A stretch of 64,000 nt of DNA from Chryseobacterium sp. HSC-36S06. Lineage in GTDB: Bacteria; Bacteroidota; Bacteroidia; Flavobacteriales; Weeksellaceae. A program made the translations under genes and the position numbers. The stretch lies in assembly GCF_024171485.1 (NCBI RefSeq), contig NZ_JALJZX010000003.1, forward strand, positions 124,001-188,000, given 5' to 3'. Below are positions 50,724 to 59,560 of this stretch, in pieces. Below the pieces are notes generated by a model. It searched no databases, was not told the DNA's origin, and worked only from the letters and a program-made list of their open reading frames with translations. Position 1 is the stretch's first letter, and each line of letters starts with the position of its first letter.

Positions 50724-51302
50724 ATGAAAAATTTAATTCTTTTCTTTTTTTCAGCACTGATTCTTTTTTCCTGTAAGGAAAATACGGAACAGGTTACTGC
50801 GAAGAAAGAAAACGCCGGCAGTTCCATTTTTCTGCTCGATTCAAAATGGCAGAATCAGGATGGTAAAGAACTTCATCTGAAAGATCTGAAAGGCAAAAAT
50901 CTTGTTGTGGTAATGATTTTCACAAGCTGCAGAACCGCTTGCCCGATCCTGGTCGCCGACATGAAGAAAGTTCATGCGAAAATTGAGAAAGATAAACTGG
51001 ATGATACGTCACTCGTTCTTATCTCCATCGACCCAACAAATGATACACCGGAAGTGCTGAAAAAATTTGCTGCCGAAAGAAATATGGATCAGGCTCCCTG
51101 GATGTTCCTCGTAAGCGATGAAGAAGCGACACGCGAATTTGCGAATGTTCTTGCAGTGAAGTACAAAAAAATTTCACCTATTGAATTTTCTCACTCCAAT
51201 ATCATCAGTGTTTTCGACCGAAACGGTGAACTCGTAAGCCAGGAAGAAGGCTCGGGAATTAATGCCGAAGCGGTTGCAAAAACCGTAAATCAACTCAATT
51301 AA
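50724..51302 (+). CDS. SCO1/SenC-family copper chaperone lipoprotein
   Basis: 192 residues from the ATG at 50724, 1 bp after the nirV stop; a longer frame overlaps nirV. Lipoprotein signal peptide ends LFSC (Cys17). The thioredoxin-like domain has the SCO copper motif TSCRTACP (Cys69, Cys73) and the distant His157 in FSHSNII. SCO proteins deliver Cu(I) to copper enzymes. Being last in a nirK operon, it probably loads the NirK copper sites, not only cytochrome oxidase. Transcription is likely ended by a hairpin located in the facing MFS gene. Confidence 0.92.
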   Translation: MKNLILFFFSALILFSCKENTEQVTAKKENAGSSIFLLDSKWQNQDGKELHLKDLKGKNLVVVMIFTSCRTACPILVADMKKVHAKIEKDKLDDTSLVLISIDPTNDTPEVLKKFAAERNMDQAPWMFLVSDEEATREFANVLAVKYKKISPIEFSHSNIISVFDRNGELVSQEEGSGINAEAVAKTVNQLN

Positions 51303-51304
51303 GT

Positions 51305-52567
51305 TTAACTGATATTTTTTAATGATTCTTTATGCCTTACATCTGGTGAGGCATTTTTTGTTTTTATAAAAAATAACAGTCCCCATCCGGAAGAAAGGAG
51401 CACCAATGCAGCGACGTACGCGTTATTCCCAGCATTTTCCGGGAAGTGATCAATCATAAACGCTGTAATCTGCGGCCCGAAAATTCCGCCGATTCCCCAT
51501 CCTATCAGTGTGATTCCGTAAATCGACGCTGCGAGAGTACTGCCGTATCTTTCTTTAATTAAAGAAGGCATCACGCCGAAACCACCGCCATAACACAAAA
51601 GAATAATACAGACGCCTGTTGAAAAAAGCATGACATCCGATGTGTTGATGAGCATTATAAAAACAAAAATCTGAATCAGAAGAATCAGCCGGAAAGTAAT
51701 AATCCGTCCCATCTTATCAGAAACACTTCCCCAGAAAAACCTGCCAATCCCGTTGAAAAGCGCGCTGACACCTATTAAAGTCGCTCCTTTCGCTTCTAAA
51801 CTTTTTACTTCAGTAAAACCTTGCAGCTTCAGTAGATCCTGCAGCAATGGAGATTGAAAAGAAATGAAAATCATTCCCGCAATAATATTGAAGGTAAAAA
51901 CCAGCCAAATGATGAGATAATCTAATTTTAAAATATGAGACAAAACCTCAATTTTTTCAGAAGATTTTAAACTGGCCGAAGAAGGATTCTTAAATCTTAA
52001 AAACTGTGCAAAAAAAGGCAATATTGCCAACAGTGTGATTCCGATGACGAGAAAAACCTGTGGCAGATTTCCATTAAAAAGCTCAAGAAAAAGAGGCGCC
52101 AGAATTTTCGACATGACCAAAGCGCCGAGCCCGAAACCCATGACCACCATTCCCGTAACCAGTCCGGGTTTGTCGGGGAAATACTTTAAAACCACAGCGA
52201 CAGGCGTAACATAAGCAAGTCCGAGACCAATTCCGCCAACAATTCCGAAACCGAAATACAGGAGAAACAGCGAGCCCAAACTTAAGGCGAATGAAGAAAT
52301 AATATAGCCTAAAGCATAGAGAATGACTCCTATTACTGCCAATTTCCTCGCACCGAATTTTTCAATTTTTGATCCGCACCAAGCCGCCGTAATTCCAAGC
52401 ATCAGAATGGCTAAACTGAATGCCCAGGCAGTTTCACTGTTGGTCCAGCCGTAAGTCCCGGCAATTGGTTTCTGAAAAAAACTCCAGGCGTAAACAGTTC
52501 CCAGACCCAAATGGGTAAGAGTTCCCATGATGGCGATAAGCCAACGTTTATTAAATGTTACTTCCAC
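51305..52567 (-). CDS. MFS transporter, oxalate/formate antiporter (OFA) type
   Basis: 420 residues, about 12 hydrophobic helices. It begins RWLIAIMGTLTHLGLGTVYAWSFF, the opening of the OFA family, and has GGIGLGLAYVTPVAVVLKYFPDKPG in the middle. OFA members move small carboxylates or related anions; the substrate here is not known. Its stop is only 2 bp from the sco stop (convergent), and the + strand hairpin at 51332-51359 lies inside its last codons. Confidence 0.88.
   Translation of the reverse strand: MEVTFNKRWLIAIMGTLTHLGLGTVYAWSFFQKPIAGTYGWTNSETAWAFSLAILMLGITAAWCGSKIEKFGARKLAVIGVILYALGYIISSFALSLGSLFLLYFGFGIVGGIGLGLAYVTPVAVVLKYFPDKPGLVTGMVVMGFGLGALVMSKILAPLFLELFNGNLPQVFLVIGITLLAILPFFAQFLRFKNPSSASLKSSEKIEVLSHILKLDYLIIWLVFTFNIIAGMIFISFQSPLLQDLLKLQGFTEVKSLEAKGATLIGVSALFNGIGRFFWGSVSDKMGRIITFRLILLIQIFVFIMLINTSDVMLFSTGVCIILLCYGGGFGVMPSLIKERYGSTLAASIYGITLIGWGIGGIFGPQITAFMIDHFPENAGNNAYVAALVLLSSGWGLLFFIKTKNASPDVRHKESLKNIS
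51332..51359 (+). terminator. Intrinsic terminator of nirK-nirV-sco, inside the facing MFS gene
   Basis: Plus-strand stem ATGCCTTAC/GTGAGGCAT (one G-T pair), loop ATCTG, then six T. It lies within the 3' end of the minus-strand MFS gene. Confidence 0.75.
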
Positions 52568-52654
52568 TTCTCCAAAAAATCTTAACGATAAAGATATGAA
52601 GTAGTGGTGGTTGGGAATCTATTTTCGGGAATGATATAATACAGATTCAGAAAT

Positions 52655-52738
52655 TTATTCAGAAAATGTTTCGGAATTTCCTTTTCCTAATTTTTCTTTG
52701 AAATCATCAATGCGCCAATCGGTTCCGGCGTTTCCTTA
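52655..52738 (-). pseudogene. Decayed copy of the DUF4407 gene 3' end
   Basis: Minus-strand reading gives GNAGTDWRIDDFKEKLGK, nearly the same as the C-terminus of the DUF4407 protein at 53412-54482, then a short different tail (GNSETFSE) and a stop. A stop codon lies directly upstream in frame. The identical core is 26 bp long. It lies on the other side of the TPR gene from the intact copy. Confidence 0.75.
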
Positions 52739-52764
52739 CTGTATTTTAGATCAGAAATAATCTA

Positions 52765-53384
52765 CTATTTGATACAATGCTGAGCTTTCATAACATCAAT
52801 TTCCTTGAGCTCATTATCTTTATCAAATTGATCGGCCTTTTCCAGTTCAATGCATGCTTCTCGAATTTTATTCAATTTAACATAAGAAAGAGATCGCCCG
52901 TAGCTTACGTCTAAATTTTCCCCTCCTAATTTCACCATCATATCAGTTGCATCCAAAGCTGCCTGAAATTTACCACTTTCATAATACGTGCTGGCAATCA
53001 TATTATAAATCTGTGGTTTTGGGGATCTGTAATCGCCATTTTCTGGAAATTCATGATAGCTTCCTCAAACTTTTTTTGCTTTCTCAAGACGTTTGCCACA
53101 CGTAAATAAAGACCTGAATAGATCGGGTTTTTCTCTTGGGCTTTCCGGTAATAAGTAATTGCTTCTTCTAAGTTTCCTAGATGAAATTCGCAATCTCCCA
53201 AAATTGTGTACGTTTCCAATGTTTTTTCACCTTTCTCTAATAATTTAAGGTAGTTTTCTTTTGTTGTGACAAAATCTCCCTTGCCAAAAGCAGATAAACC
53301 CTGCCGTTTGAATTCTTTCTTAGACTGTGCGAAACTCAAAGTAATTGTTAGAAATATAAATAAGATATTAAATACTTTCTTCAT
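52765..53384 (-). pseudogene. Tetratricopeptide-repeat exported protein, disrupted by a frameshift
   Basis: Two overlapping minus-strand frames together make one TPR protein of about 205 residues: the first (53384-52998) has a signal peptide ending LSFAQ and three TPR units, then breaks after AITDPQ; the second (53001-52765) continues directly with the next repeat, MIASTYYESGKFQAALDAT. A shift at the plus-strand run TTTTGGGG (53017-53024) restores one frame; adding one T (A on the minus strand) gives a natural TDPQKPQIYNMIAS junction. Either a real inactivated gene or a sequencing indel. It follows the DUF4407 gene by 27 bp on the same strand, so they are probably cotranscribed. Confidence 0.78.
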
Positions 53385-53411
53385 TAATTTTTATTTATGT
53401 AAATCTATAAA

Positions 53412-54482
53412 TTATTTACCAAGATTCTCTTTAAAATCATCAATGCGCCAATCGGTTCCGGAATTTCCTTTTTCCATTTTTTCTTTAGCATAAAGGCGGT
53501 AATCATTTTCGGTTTTATCGAGAAGATAATCGTAAGGCCCGACAGAAGAAATAAGCTTCACGAGAACCGGAGAAATCTCAAGACAGATAAAAAGTCCCAT
53601 GATAAAAGCGGCGGCAATACCGATGATTGGAGTGTTTTTTCCGAGTTCATCCAAAGCCTGAAGCCGCGCTGCAAACCCATTGAATCGGTCTTCAAAAGTT
53701 TCGGTTTTATTTCTTTCGGTTTCTATGTTGGTATAGACTTTAGATATTTCTTTGTCGAGGTATTCAAGCCTCGGAGCGATTTGTTTCTGGTAATTTTCCA
53801 GATCCTGGCGGCGCTGTTCCTTGAGTTCTGATTTCCGTTTTGCATTGGAACCGAAACCTACTTTTCCCGAGGTTAATCCGCTTTGTTTCCCCAAAATCTC
53901 TTTTTCAAGTTCTACCGCAGCCGAATCATAGGATTTCTGATAATCGGCGATCTTCAATGCAATCTGTTTTTTCTCAGTTTCGAAAGGACCGCTTTGCTGA
54001 AGAATCCGGCCGTTCATTTCTGCCTGAAGCTGGGTTTTGTTTCTCTGGATAATGGTGTTAAGCTGTTTGTTCACTTCTTTTTCAAAGATTTTCAGCTCCA
54101 GAGGTTTTGATATAATAATGCCTAAAAATGCCGCTAAAATAAGTCGGGGAACTGCCATTAAAATCTGGTTCCACCATGTTCCTGTTTTTTTGATCGATGA
54201 AACAATGTAACGGTCCAGATTGAAAATCATTAAACCCCACAAAACTGCAAAACCGATAGAAATCCATAAATCATCGAACACTGTAAACATCGCATATCCC
54301 GCTGAAAGCGTAGCAAAAATCGCTGTAAACAGAACAATACCGCCGATACCCGCGAACTTATTCCATTCCGAGGGAGATTTTTTTAAAATATGAATATTCC
54401 CGCCAGAACAAACGAGCAGAAAGTGCTGAAACCAATTTATTTTGTGGCTTACAGGAGGTATATTATGAGTGGGTTTTTTCAT
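53412..54482 (-). CDS. DUF4407 membrane protein
   Basis: 356 residues. Start MKKPTHNIPPVSHKINWFQHFLLVCSGGN, then three membrane helices (about 45-130, including GIVLFTAIFATLSAGYAMF and SIGFAVLWGLMIFNLDRYIVS), a ~150-residue coiled-coil soluble part rich in Lys, Gln and Glu, and a fourth helix (about 283-303, TPIIGIAAAFIMGLFICLEI). This matches DUF4407, a family of unknown function often near envelope genes. It would form a membrane-tethered coiled-coil protein. A decayed second copy of its 3' end lies at 52655-52738. Confidence 0.85.
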   Translation of the reverse strand: MKKPTHNIPPVSHKINWFQHFLLVCSGGNIHILKKSPSEWNKFAGIGGIVLFTAIFATLSAGYAMFTVFDDLWISIGFAVLWGLMIFNLDRYIVSSIKKTGTWWNQILMAVPRLILAAFLGIIISKPLELKIFEKEVNKQLNTIIQRNKTQLQAEMNGRILQQSGPFETEKKQIALKIADYQKSYDSAAVELEKEILGKQSGLTSGKVGFGSNAKRKSELKEQRRQDLENYQKQIAPRLEYLDKEISKVYTNIETERNKTETFEDRFNGFAARLQALDELGKNTPIIGIAAAFIMGLFICLEISPVLVKLISSVGPYDYLLDKTENDYRLYAKEKMEKGNSGTDWRIDDFKENLGK

Positions 54483-54700
54483 TAATTAAAATTTTGAATG
54501 CTTAAATCTTAAATAATTTGTCATTAAAAACGTAACAATGTTACAAATAGTATTAGGTTTAACCAAGTAAATATCTGATTAGTTTACAACATTAAACGTG
54601 ATTGACATTAGATGACAACCATAAGCTATATCTTCGCGGGAACACAAATGCAGTCTTCTACGAATTAGCTGCTTGTTGCTTTGAAAGCAAACAAAACACA

Positions 54701-56092
54701 ATGAAAAAAAATTCTATCTTTTTTTATGGAAAGCTGATACAAAAGCTTTTCCCACTAATTTTACTTTTATTATCCTTTTCTGCTTACGCACAATCTGCTC
54801 CGCCAGCTACTTCGGGTGATTACCGGTCAAAAGTACAGACGGGCAACGGGCCTTTCCTCTGGACCACCGCAGCAAACTGGGAGGTTTATAATGGCAGCAT
54901 TTGGCAAACTGCAGTACAGTATCCCGGGCAGGGAACAACAGCTGCGTCCCAAGCCACTTATGATGTATATATTTCGCCTGGAACGGAAATTAATATTAAC
55001 AGCAGTGCAACTTATTACTTCGGCGATCTTTACATTTTAGCGAGCAATCCTGTTACAAATGTTCAGCCCGCTGTTTCTTCCGGAGCAAATGTGGGAAGAA
55101 TTAATCTTTCGGGGCCGAACGGCGGCGTAAATTTCTTCTTATTGGGAAATGACCAGGATATTTTTATTTACGGAGGTGTTCTCTATTTCGAAACAAACAA
55201 TACCGTTGTGGGTTTACTGAACGGAAATGCCCTTGTAGTTAACAACTATAACGGAACAAACCAGATTTTAGGATCCAATGGACTTCAACCTTTACAAAAT
55301 GGATGCACCGGTAATAAGCAGGTGAAATTTTACAATGCCAACGGCACGGTAGCGCAAAATTATATGGTCTGCAACGGTAACAATTCCGACTACAATTTTG
55401 TGGCAGTGAACAGCAACGGTGGCAGCATATCCGCTATCCTTACAGCATCTCCTGCCCAATTGTGCGCGGGGAGTTCCTCAACATTGCTAACCAATTATAC
55501 AGGAAGTATTCCAGATGGTAAAATCATCACTTATAATATTCAACTTGTCAGCGGGCCTGCCGGCTATTCCTATACAGGTTTAAGCGGAACATTTACCGAC
55601 CCAGGTACGGCAACCAGTATTCCGGACCCATCTTTAGGCACATTTACGATACCAGGAACTTATGTCTTTTCTTTGACAGTATCTTATCTGTACGATGCCA
55701 GTTATACCATGTCATCCACCGAGCAGGTGACTATCATTGTGCGGCCTTCAGGTAGTGCGGCTTGTGCATGCTATAGAGATGCTGCAAGGGATAACTCCTC
55801 CAAATATCCAACAAAGTTGGGAATCAGTTCATTCGACAGAGCTGGCACTGACGGAAGTTCCTCAGCGGATTCATGGCCAACTCTTAGAGAAGGCGGACAT
55901 ATCGCCATCGAATCGCAGACAGCAGGTTTTGTTATCAATAGGGTAGCAAACACCAGCGCAATCGCAATTCCTGTTGAAGGGATGATTATTTTTGATTTAA
56001 GTGACGGTAAACTCAAAATCTACACGCGGAAAGATGGCGATTCCTTATTCGCGTGGCATGTCTTTTCTACTCCGGCTTGCCCTAGTCTTTAA
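54701..56092 (+). CDS. Secreted protein, first copy of a duplicated pair (large member)
   Basis: 463 residues from the ATG at 54701; the longer frame from 54602 adds a non-signal stretch, while 54701 gives a signal peptide ending SAYAQ. The body is strand-rich with Gly/Asn-rich turns (WTTAANWEVYNGSIW, YYFGDLYILASNP, GRINLSGPNGGVNFFLLGN). The C-terminal ~65 residues carry a module FVINRVANTSAIAIPVEGMIIFDLSDGKLKIY that recurs in the small partner. It does not end in a recognised T9SS domain. A paralogue lies at 56922-58322. No function known. The small partner gene starts 10 bp after its stop. Confidence 0.75.
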   Translation: MKKNSIFFYGKLIQKLFPLILLLLSFSAYAQSAPPATSGDYRSKVQTGNGPFLWTTAANWEVYNGSIWQTAVQYPGQGTTAASQATYDVYISPGTEININSSATYYFGDLYILASNPVTNVQPAVSSGANVGRINLSGPNGGVNFFLLGNDQDIFIYGGVLYFETNNTVVGLLNGNALVVNNYNGTNQILGSNGLQPLQNGCTGNKQVKFYNANGTVAQNYMVCNGNNSDYNFVAVNSNGGSISAILTASPAQLCAGSSSTLLTNYTGSIPDGKIITYNIQLVSGPAGYSYTGLSGTFTDPGTATSIPDPSLGTFTIPGTYVFSLTVSYLYDASYTMSSTEQVTIIVRPSGSAACACYRDAARDNSSKYPTKLGISSFDRAGTDGSSSADSWPTLREGGHIAIESQTAGFVINRVANTSAIAIPVEGMIIFDLSDGKLKIYTRKDGDSLFAWHVFSTPACPSL

Positions 56093-56102
56093 AACACAAT
56101 AC

Positions 56103-56636
56103 ATGAAAAATTTCTTATCAATCTTCGGGTTGCTTACAGCACCCGTTATGTTCGCCCAGGTTATAATTAACCCTGGCATCCAAACCTCGGTAACCAACAA
56201 TTCTGTGTCCCTGGAATTCGGAAATGAATCTCGTGGAATAATTCTTCCGTATGTGGCGGAAACAGCTGCCGCAAACGCTATCGCAGGAACATTTATTATG
56301 GATCCGGCCGACAGAGCTGTAAAATTAAAACTGGCTGACGGAACCTGGCAAAACCTAACGGGTGCTGCTGCAAAAGTGAATAATCTTTCAAATGCTCCTG
56401 CGACCGGTCAAGATCACGCTACAGCACAGGTAATCATTGGTTCCTCAAATCCACCCCAGAGTATAGTACCTGGGATACTTGTCTTGGCTGACACAAACAA
56501 GGCAATGATTTTACCTAAAGTCAATTCACCTCACTTAAATATTAAAAATCCTGCCGCCGGAATGATGGTATATGATGCTGCGGAGAAAATGCTGGCTGTT
56601 TATAACGGTACACAATGGTCATTCTGGAAGCCCTAA
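56103..56636 (+). CDS. Secreted protein, first copy of a duplicated pair (small member)
   Basis: 177 residues from the ATG at 56103, giving a signal peptide ending PVMFAQ; the longer frame overlaps the large gene. It has two copies of a ~45-residue module: RGIILPYVAETAAANAIAGTFIMD..LKLADGTWQNL (about residues 43-90) and KAMILPKV...AAGMMVYDAAEKMLAVYNGTQW (about 135-175). This pattern (a buried PxV strand, then GMMVYD, then NGTxW) is common in bacterial surface proteins and phage tail parts. It probably forms a small beta fold on the surface. A close paralogue is at 58339-58872. Confidence 0.78.
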   Translation: MKNFLSIFGLLTAPVMFAQVIINPGIQTSVTNNSVSLEFGNESRGIILPYVAETAAANAIAGTFIMDPADRAVKLKLADGTWQNLTGAAAKVNNLSNAPATGQDHATAQVIIGSSNPPQSIVPGILVLADTNKAMILPKVNSPHLNIKNPAAGMMVYDAAEKMLAVYNGTQWSFWKP

Positions 56637-56659
56637 AAAGAATTACTATTTTCTAAAAC

Positions 56660-56693
56660 AAGATCTCCTTCATTATCGTTTGAAGGAGATCTT
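56660..56693 (+). terminator. Intrinsic terminator after the first secreted pair
   Basis: Perfect 13-bp stem AAGATCTCCTTCA/TGAAGGAGATCTT with an 8-nt loop; T-rich 3' side. Its CTCCTTCA/TGAAGGAG core matches the terminator of the second pair. Confidence 0.8.
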
Positions 56694-56912
56694 ATTTTTA
56701 GATTATCTTACCATTCTGCATGAAGGCTTATGTATTAAACCTGTTGGTTTTCATTATCTTAGTTTTTTTGATCACTAATTAACATAATATCCCAAATAAT
56801 TCCTTTATATTTATCCCAAAAATAAAATCTATGATGGTTATCTGGTTAATATTGTTCCCCAAAGCTTGTCGCAGCAATTCCCAGAATGATTAAAGAAAAA
56901 TCTAAACTTATA

Positions 56913-58322
56913 ATGCAACAATATTCTATTTTTTCTTACAGAAAGTTATTATTGAAACTTTTGCAGTTTGCCTTCTTTTTACTAACCATTTCTATCGCCG
57001 CACAGGCTGCCCCACCGCCTATACAAGGAGATTACCGTTCGAAAATCACCGGTAACTGGACTGCAGCTTCCACCTGGGAAGTTTATAGCTGTTCAGGAGG
57101 TGTCTGCGCCTGGATTCCTGCAACAACCGCACCTGGCGTGGGAACTACATCCACTGCTCAGGGTGACTATAACGTATTTATAACCCAAGGAACGGAGGTG
57201 ACGGTAAATACAAGCCAAACTTACTATTTTGGCAATCTTTATATTCTGGCAAATAATCCTGTCGTGAATGTATATTCATCTGTTTCCTCCGGACCCAATG
57301 TCGGAAGAATAAACTTAGAAAGTGGCCCCGTAGAACTTAAACTGCTTGGTGATCAACAAAATGTTTATATTTTAGGTGGTGTATTTTACTTCAAGGCACT
57401 TAATTCGTCACTTGGCCTGAGAAGCGGGAATTCCATTATTATTACCGATTACAACGCGGTTGGTACCGAAAGTGGATTAGGATCAAACGGTCTACAGCAA
57501 CTTGGGATCAGCTGTACAGGAAATCAAAAAATCAAATTTTACAATGCCGACGGCACTTTGGTAGAATCAGAATATGGAGTGTGTATCGATTCAAGTTCAC
57601 CATATACATTTGTGCAGCTTAATAATTACGGTGGAAGTTTAGCGGCGCAACTTTCGCTAAGTACGCTTAAGGTCTGCGTGGGCGACATCCTTACACCTGT
57701 AAACCTCACCGCAGGTTTTACCGGAATTGTACCCGCAGGCAAGACTGTGAATTATGAGCTTAAACTTGAGAGCGGACCGGCAGGCTACACCTTCAGTCCC
57801 CTGATAGGCAGTTTTACAGCGCCTGGCGATGCCAACAGCATTCCGGATCCTTCATTGGGGCCTTTCGCACTCGATGGCACCTATGTTTATTCTCTAACAG
57901 TTTCTTACCCTTACGATAATACACCTACTTCATATCAAGTAGTTTCAACTACAACCGTAACTTTGGAAGTAAGCCCCGCAGGCTCCATCAATTGTGCGTG
58001 TTATAGAGACCCTGTTATGGATCCAGCTAATAAATATCCTACAAAATTCGGAATCACAGCATTGGGAAGAGCGGGCGCACTTTCATCAACGACTCCGGAC
58101 TTTTGGCCGGAAAAAGCTCAGGGCGGACATATGGCACTGGAATCCCAAACCAAAGGTTTCGTAATTAACCGGGTAGAAAACACCGGCGCGATCCTAATTC
58201 CTGTAGAAGGAATGATGGTTTTTGACCTCAGTGACGGACAGCCAAAAATTTACACGCTGAAAGCTGGTGATGCTGCACCCGCGTGGCATACTTTCACTAC
58301 ACCAACATGTCCCTCTTTATAA
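56913..58322 (+). CDS. Secreted protein, second copy of the duplicated pair (large member)
   Basis: Start chosen at the Met at 56913 (MQQYSIFSYRK...), which leaves a signal peptide ending SIAAQ; the upstream ATG at 56886 is also possible. About 469 residues, clearly paralogous to 54701-56092: EVYSCSGGVCAW, TYYFGNLYILANNP, SSGPNVGRINLESGP, GSNGLQQL, and the C-terminal FVINRVENTGAILIPVEGMMVFDLSDG. The proteins differ in loops and in an insert with two cysteines (CSGGVCAW). No function known; this is the larger half of a repeated two-gene unit. Confidence 0.75.
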   Translation: MQQYSIFSYRKLLLKLLQFAFFLLTISIAAQAAPPPIQGDYRSKITGNWTAASTWEVYSCSGGVCAWIPATTAPGVGTTSTAQGDYNVFITQGTEVTVNTSQTYYFGNLYILANNPVVNVYSSVSSGPNVGRINLESGPVELKLLGDQQNVYILGGVFYFKALNSSLGLRSGNSIIITDYNAVGTESGLGSNGLQQLGISCTGNQKIKFYNADGTLVESEYGVCIDSSSPYTFVQLNNYGGSLAAQLSLSTLKVCVGDILTPVNLTAGFTGIVPAGKTVNYELKLESGPAGYTFSPLIGSFTAPGDANSIPDPSLGPFALDGTYVYSLTVSYPYDNTPTSYQVVSTTTVTLEVSPAGSINCACYRDPVMDPANKYPTKFGITALGRAGALSSTTPDFWPEKAQGGHMALESQTKGFVINRVENTGAILIPVEGMMVFDLSDGQPKIYTLKAGDAAPAWHTFTTPTCPSL

Positions 58323-58338
58323 TTATTAAGTAAAATAC

Positions 58339-58872
58339 ATGAAAACATTTTTAACGCTATCGTCACTTTTATTTTCCACTTTAATATTCGCACAGGTCAT
58401 AATTAATCCCGGTACCAAAACAGAAGTAACCAACTCCTCGGTTTCAATGGAATTCGGTGCAGAAGAGCGTGGGATTATTTTGCCGTATGTTGCAGTCGCA
58501 GATGCAACCAGCGCTGTTCCCGGAACCTTGATTATGGATCATAGTGATAGAATCATGAAGTTAAAATTAGGGAACGGAACGTGGCAAAACCTCACCGGTA
58601 ATGCCGCGAAAACCAAGAGTATCGTAAATCCGCTGGTAATTATCGCAGAAAATCCTACGGCAAAAACCGTAATCGGGCCTTCCGCAATACCTCAGGCTCA
58701 GGTACCGGGGATTCTAATCCTTTCGGATCCGAATAAAGCCATGATTTTACCACAGGTACCGTCACCACACCTCAACATTAAAAATCCCGCCCCGGGAATG
58801 ATGGTATATGATTCCGCAAACAAAATACTTGCGGTTTTTAATGGTACACAATGGTCTTTCTGGCAACCTTAA
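58339..58872 (+). CDS. Secreted protein, second copy of the duplicated pair (small member)
   Basis: 177 residues, the same length as the first small copy. Signal peptide ends LIFAQ; then VIINPGTKTEVTNSSVSMEFG, and both 45-residue modules: RGIILPYVAVADATSAVPGTLIMD and KAMILPQVPSPHLNIKNPAPGMMVYD...NGTQWSFW. It starts 16 bp after its large partner. The preserved gene order, spacing and terminator core show that the whole pair was duplicated in tandem. Confidence 0.8.
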   Translation: MKTFLTLSSLLFSTLIFAQVIINPGTKTEVTNSSVSMEFGAEERGIILPYVAVADATSAVPGTLIMDHSDRIMKLKLGNGTWQNLTGNAAKTKSIVNPLVIIAENPTAKTVIGPSAIPQAQVPGILILSDPNKAMILPQVPSPHLNIKNPAPGMMVYDSANKILAVFNGTQWSFWQP

Positions 58873-58886
58873 AATTTAATAAAAAT

Positions 58887-58921
58887 AAAAAACTCCTTCA
58901 ATATTTTTGAAGGAGTTTTTT
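58887..58921. terminator. Bidirectional terminator at the end of the second pair
   Basis: Stem AAAAAACTCCTTCA/TGAAGGAGTTTTTT with a 7-nt loop and T runs on both strands. Its right edge overlaps the ruvC stop codon. Confidence 0.88.
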
Positions 58922-59474
58922 ATTTTAAACGGTCGGGATTCTGTTTCAGAAAGCTGTCCCATCCCGAATAACTCTTATCGGAAACCAAATTTCCTGAATT
59001 AAAATGGTGACAGACCGCAACTGCCAATCCATCCGAAGCATCGAGATATTTAGTAGGGAATTCTTTGAGGTTAAGAAGATTTTGCAGCATGCCGGCGACC
59101 TGCTCTTTGCTTGCATTTCCATTCCCCGTAATCGCCATTTTAATTTTCTTGGGAGAATACTCAGTAATGGGAATATCGCGATGAAGCGAGGCTGCCATGG
59201 CCACACCCTGCGCCCGCCCGAGCTTCAGCATACTCTGTACGTTCTTACCGAAAAAAGGGGCTTCCAGCGCAACTTCATCTGGATGAAATTCATCGATAAG
59301 CGCCAGCGTTTTATCGAAAATCACTTTAAGTTTGGTTTCGTGATTGGGATATTTCTTCAGAATTAATTCGTGAATGGAGATCATTTCCATTTTTCCTTTT
59401 ACGACAGAAATCAGTCCGAAACCCATAATGGTGGTTCCGGGGTCGATTCCCAAGATAATTTTTTCGGTTTGCAT
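58920..59474 (-). CDS. ruvC: Crossover junction endodeoxyribonuclease RuvC
   Basis: 184 residues from the Met at 59474 (MQTEKIILGIDPGTT); the frame extends six residues upstream to 59492 (MPKFAA), which is less likely for this family. The RNase H-like fold is shown by LGIDPGTTIMGFG (Asp11), VALEAPFFGKN and the C-terminal DASDGLAVAVCH. It cleaves Holliday junctions moved by RuvAB. It stands alone here, away from ruvB at 34251-35273. Confidence 0.96.
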   Translation of the reverse strand: MQTEKIILGIDPGTTIMGFGLISVVKGKMEMISIHELILKKYPNHETKLKVIFDKTLALIDEFHPDEVALEAPFFGKNVQSMLKLGRAQGVAMAASLHRDIPITEYSPKKIKMAITGNGNASKEQVAGMLQNLLNLKEFPTKYLDASDGLAVAVCHHFNSGNLVSDKSYSGWDSFLKQNPDRLK

Positions 59475-59560
59475 TGCGGCAAATTTAGGCAACTTATCGG
59501 TAATTTTCCTTCAACTTAGAGTTTATAAAAAAAAGTTTACTTTTAATAAAAATATTGAAA

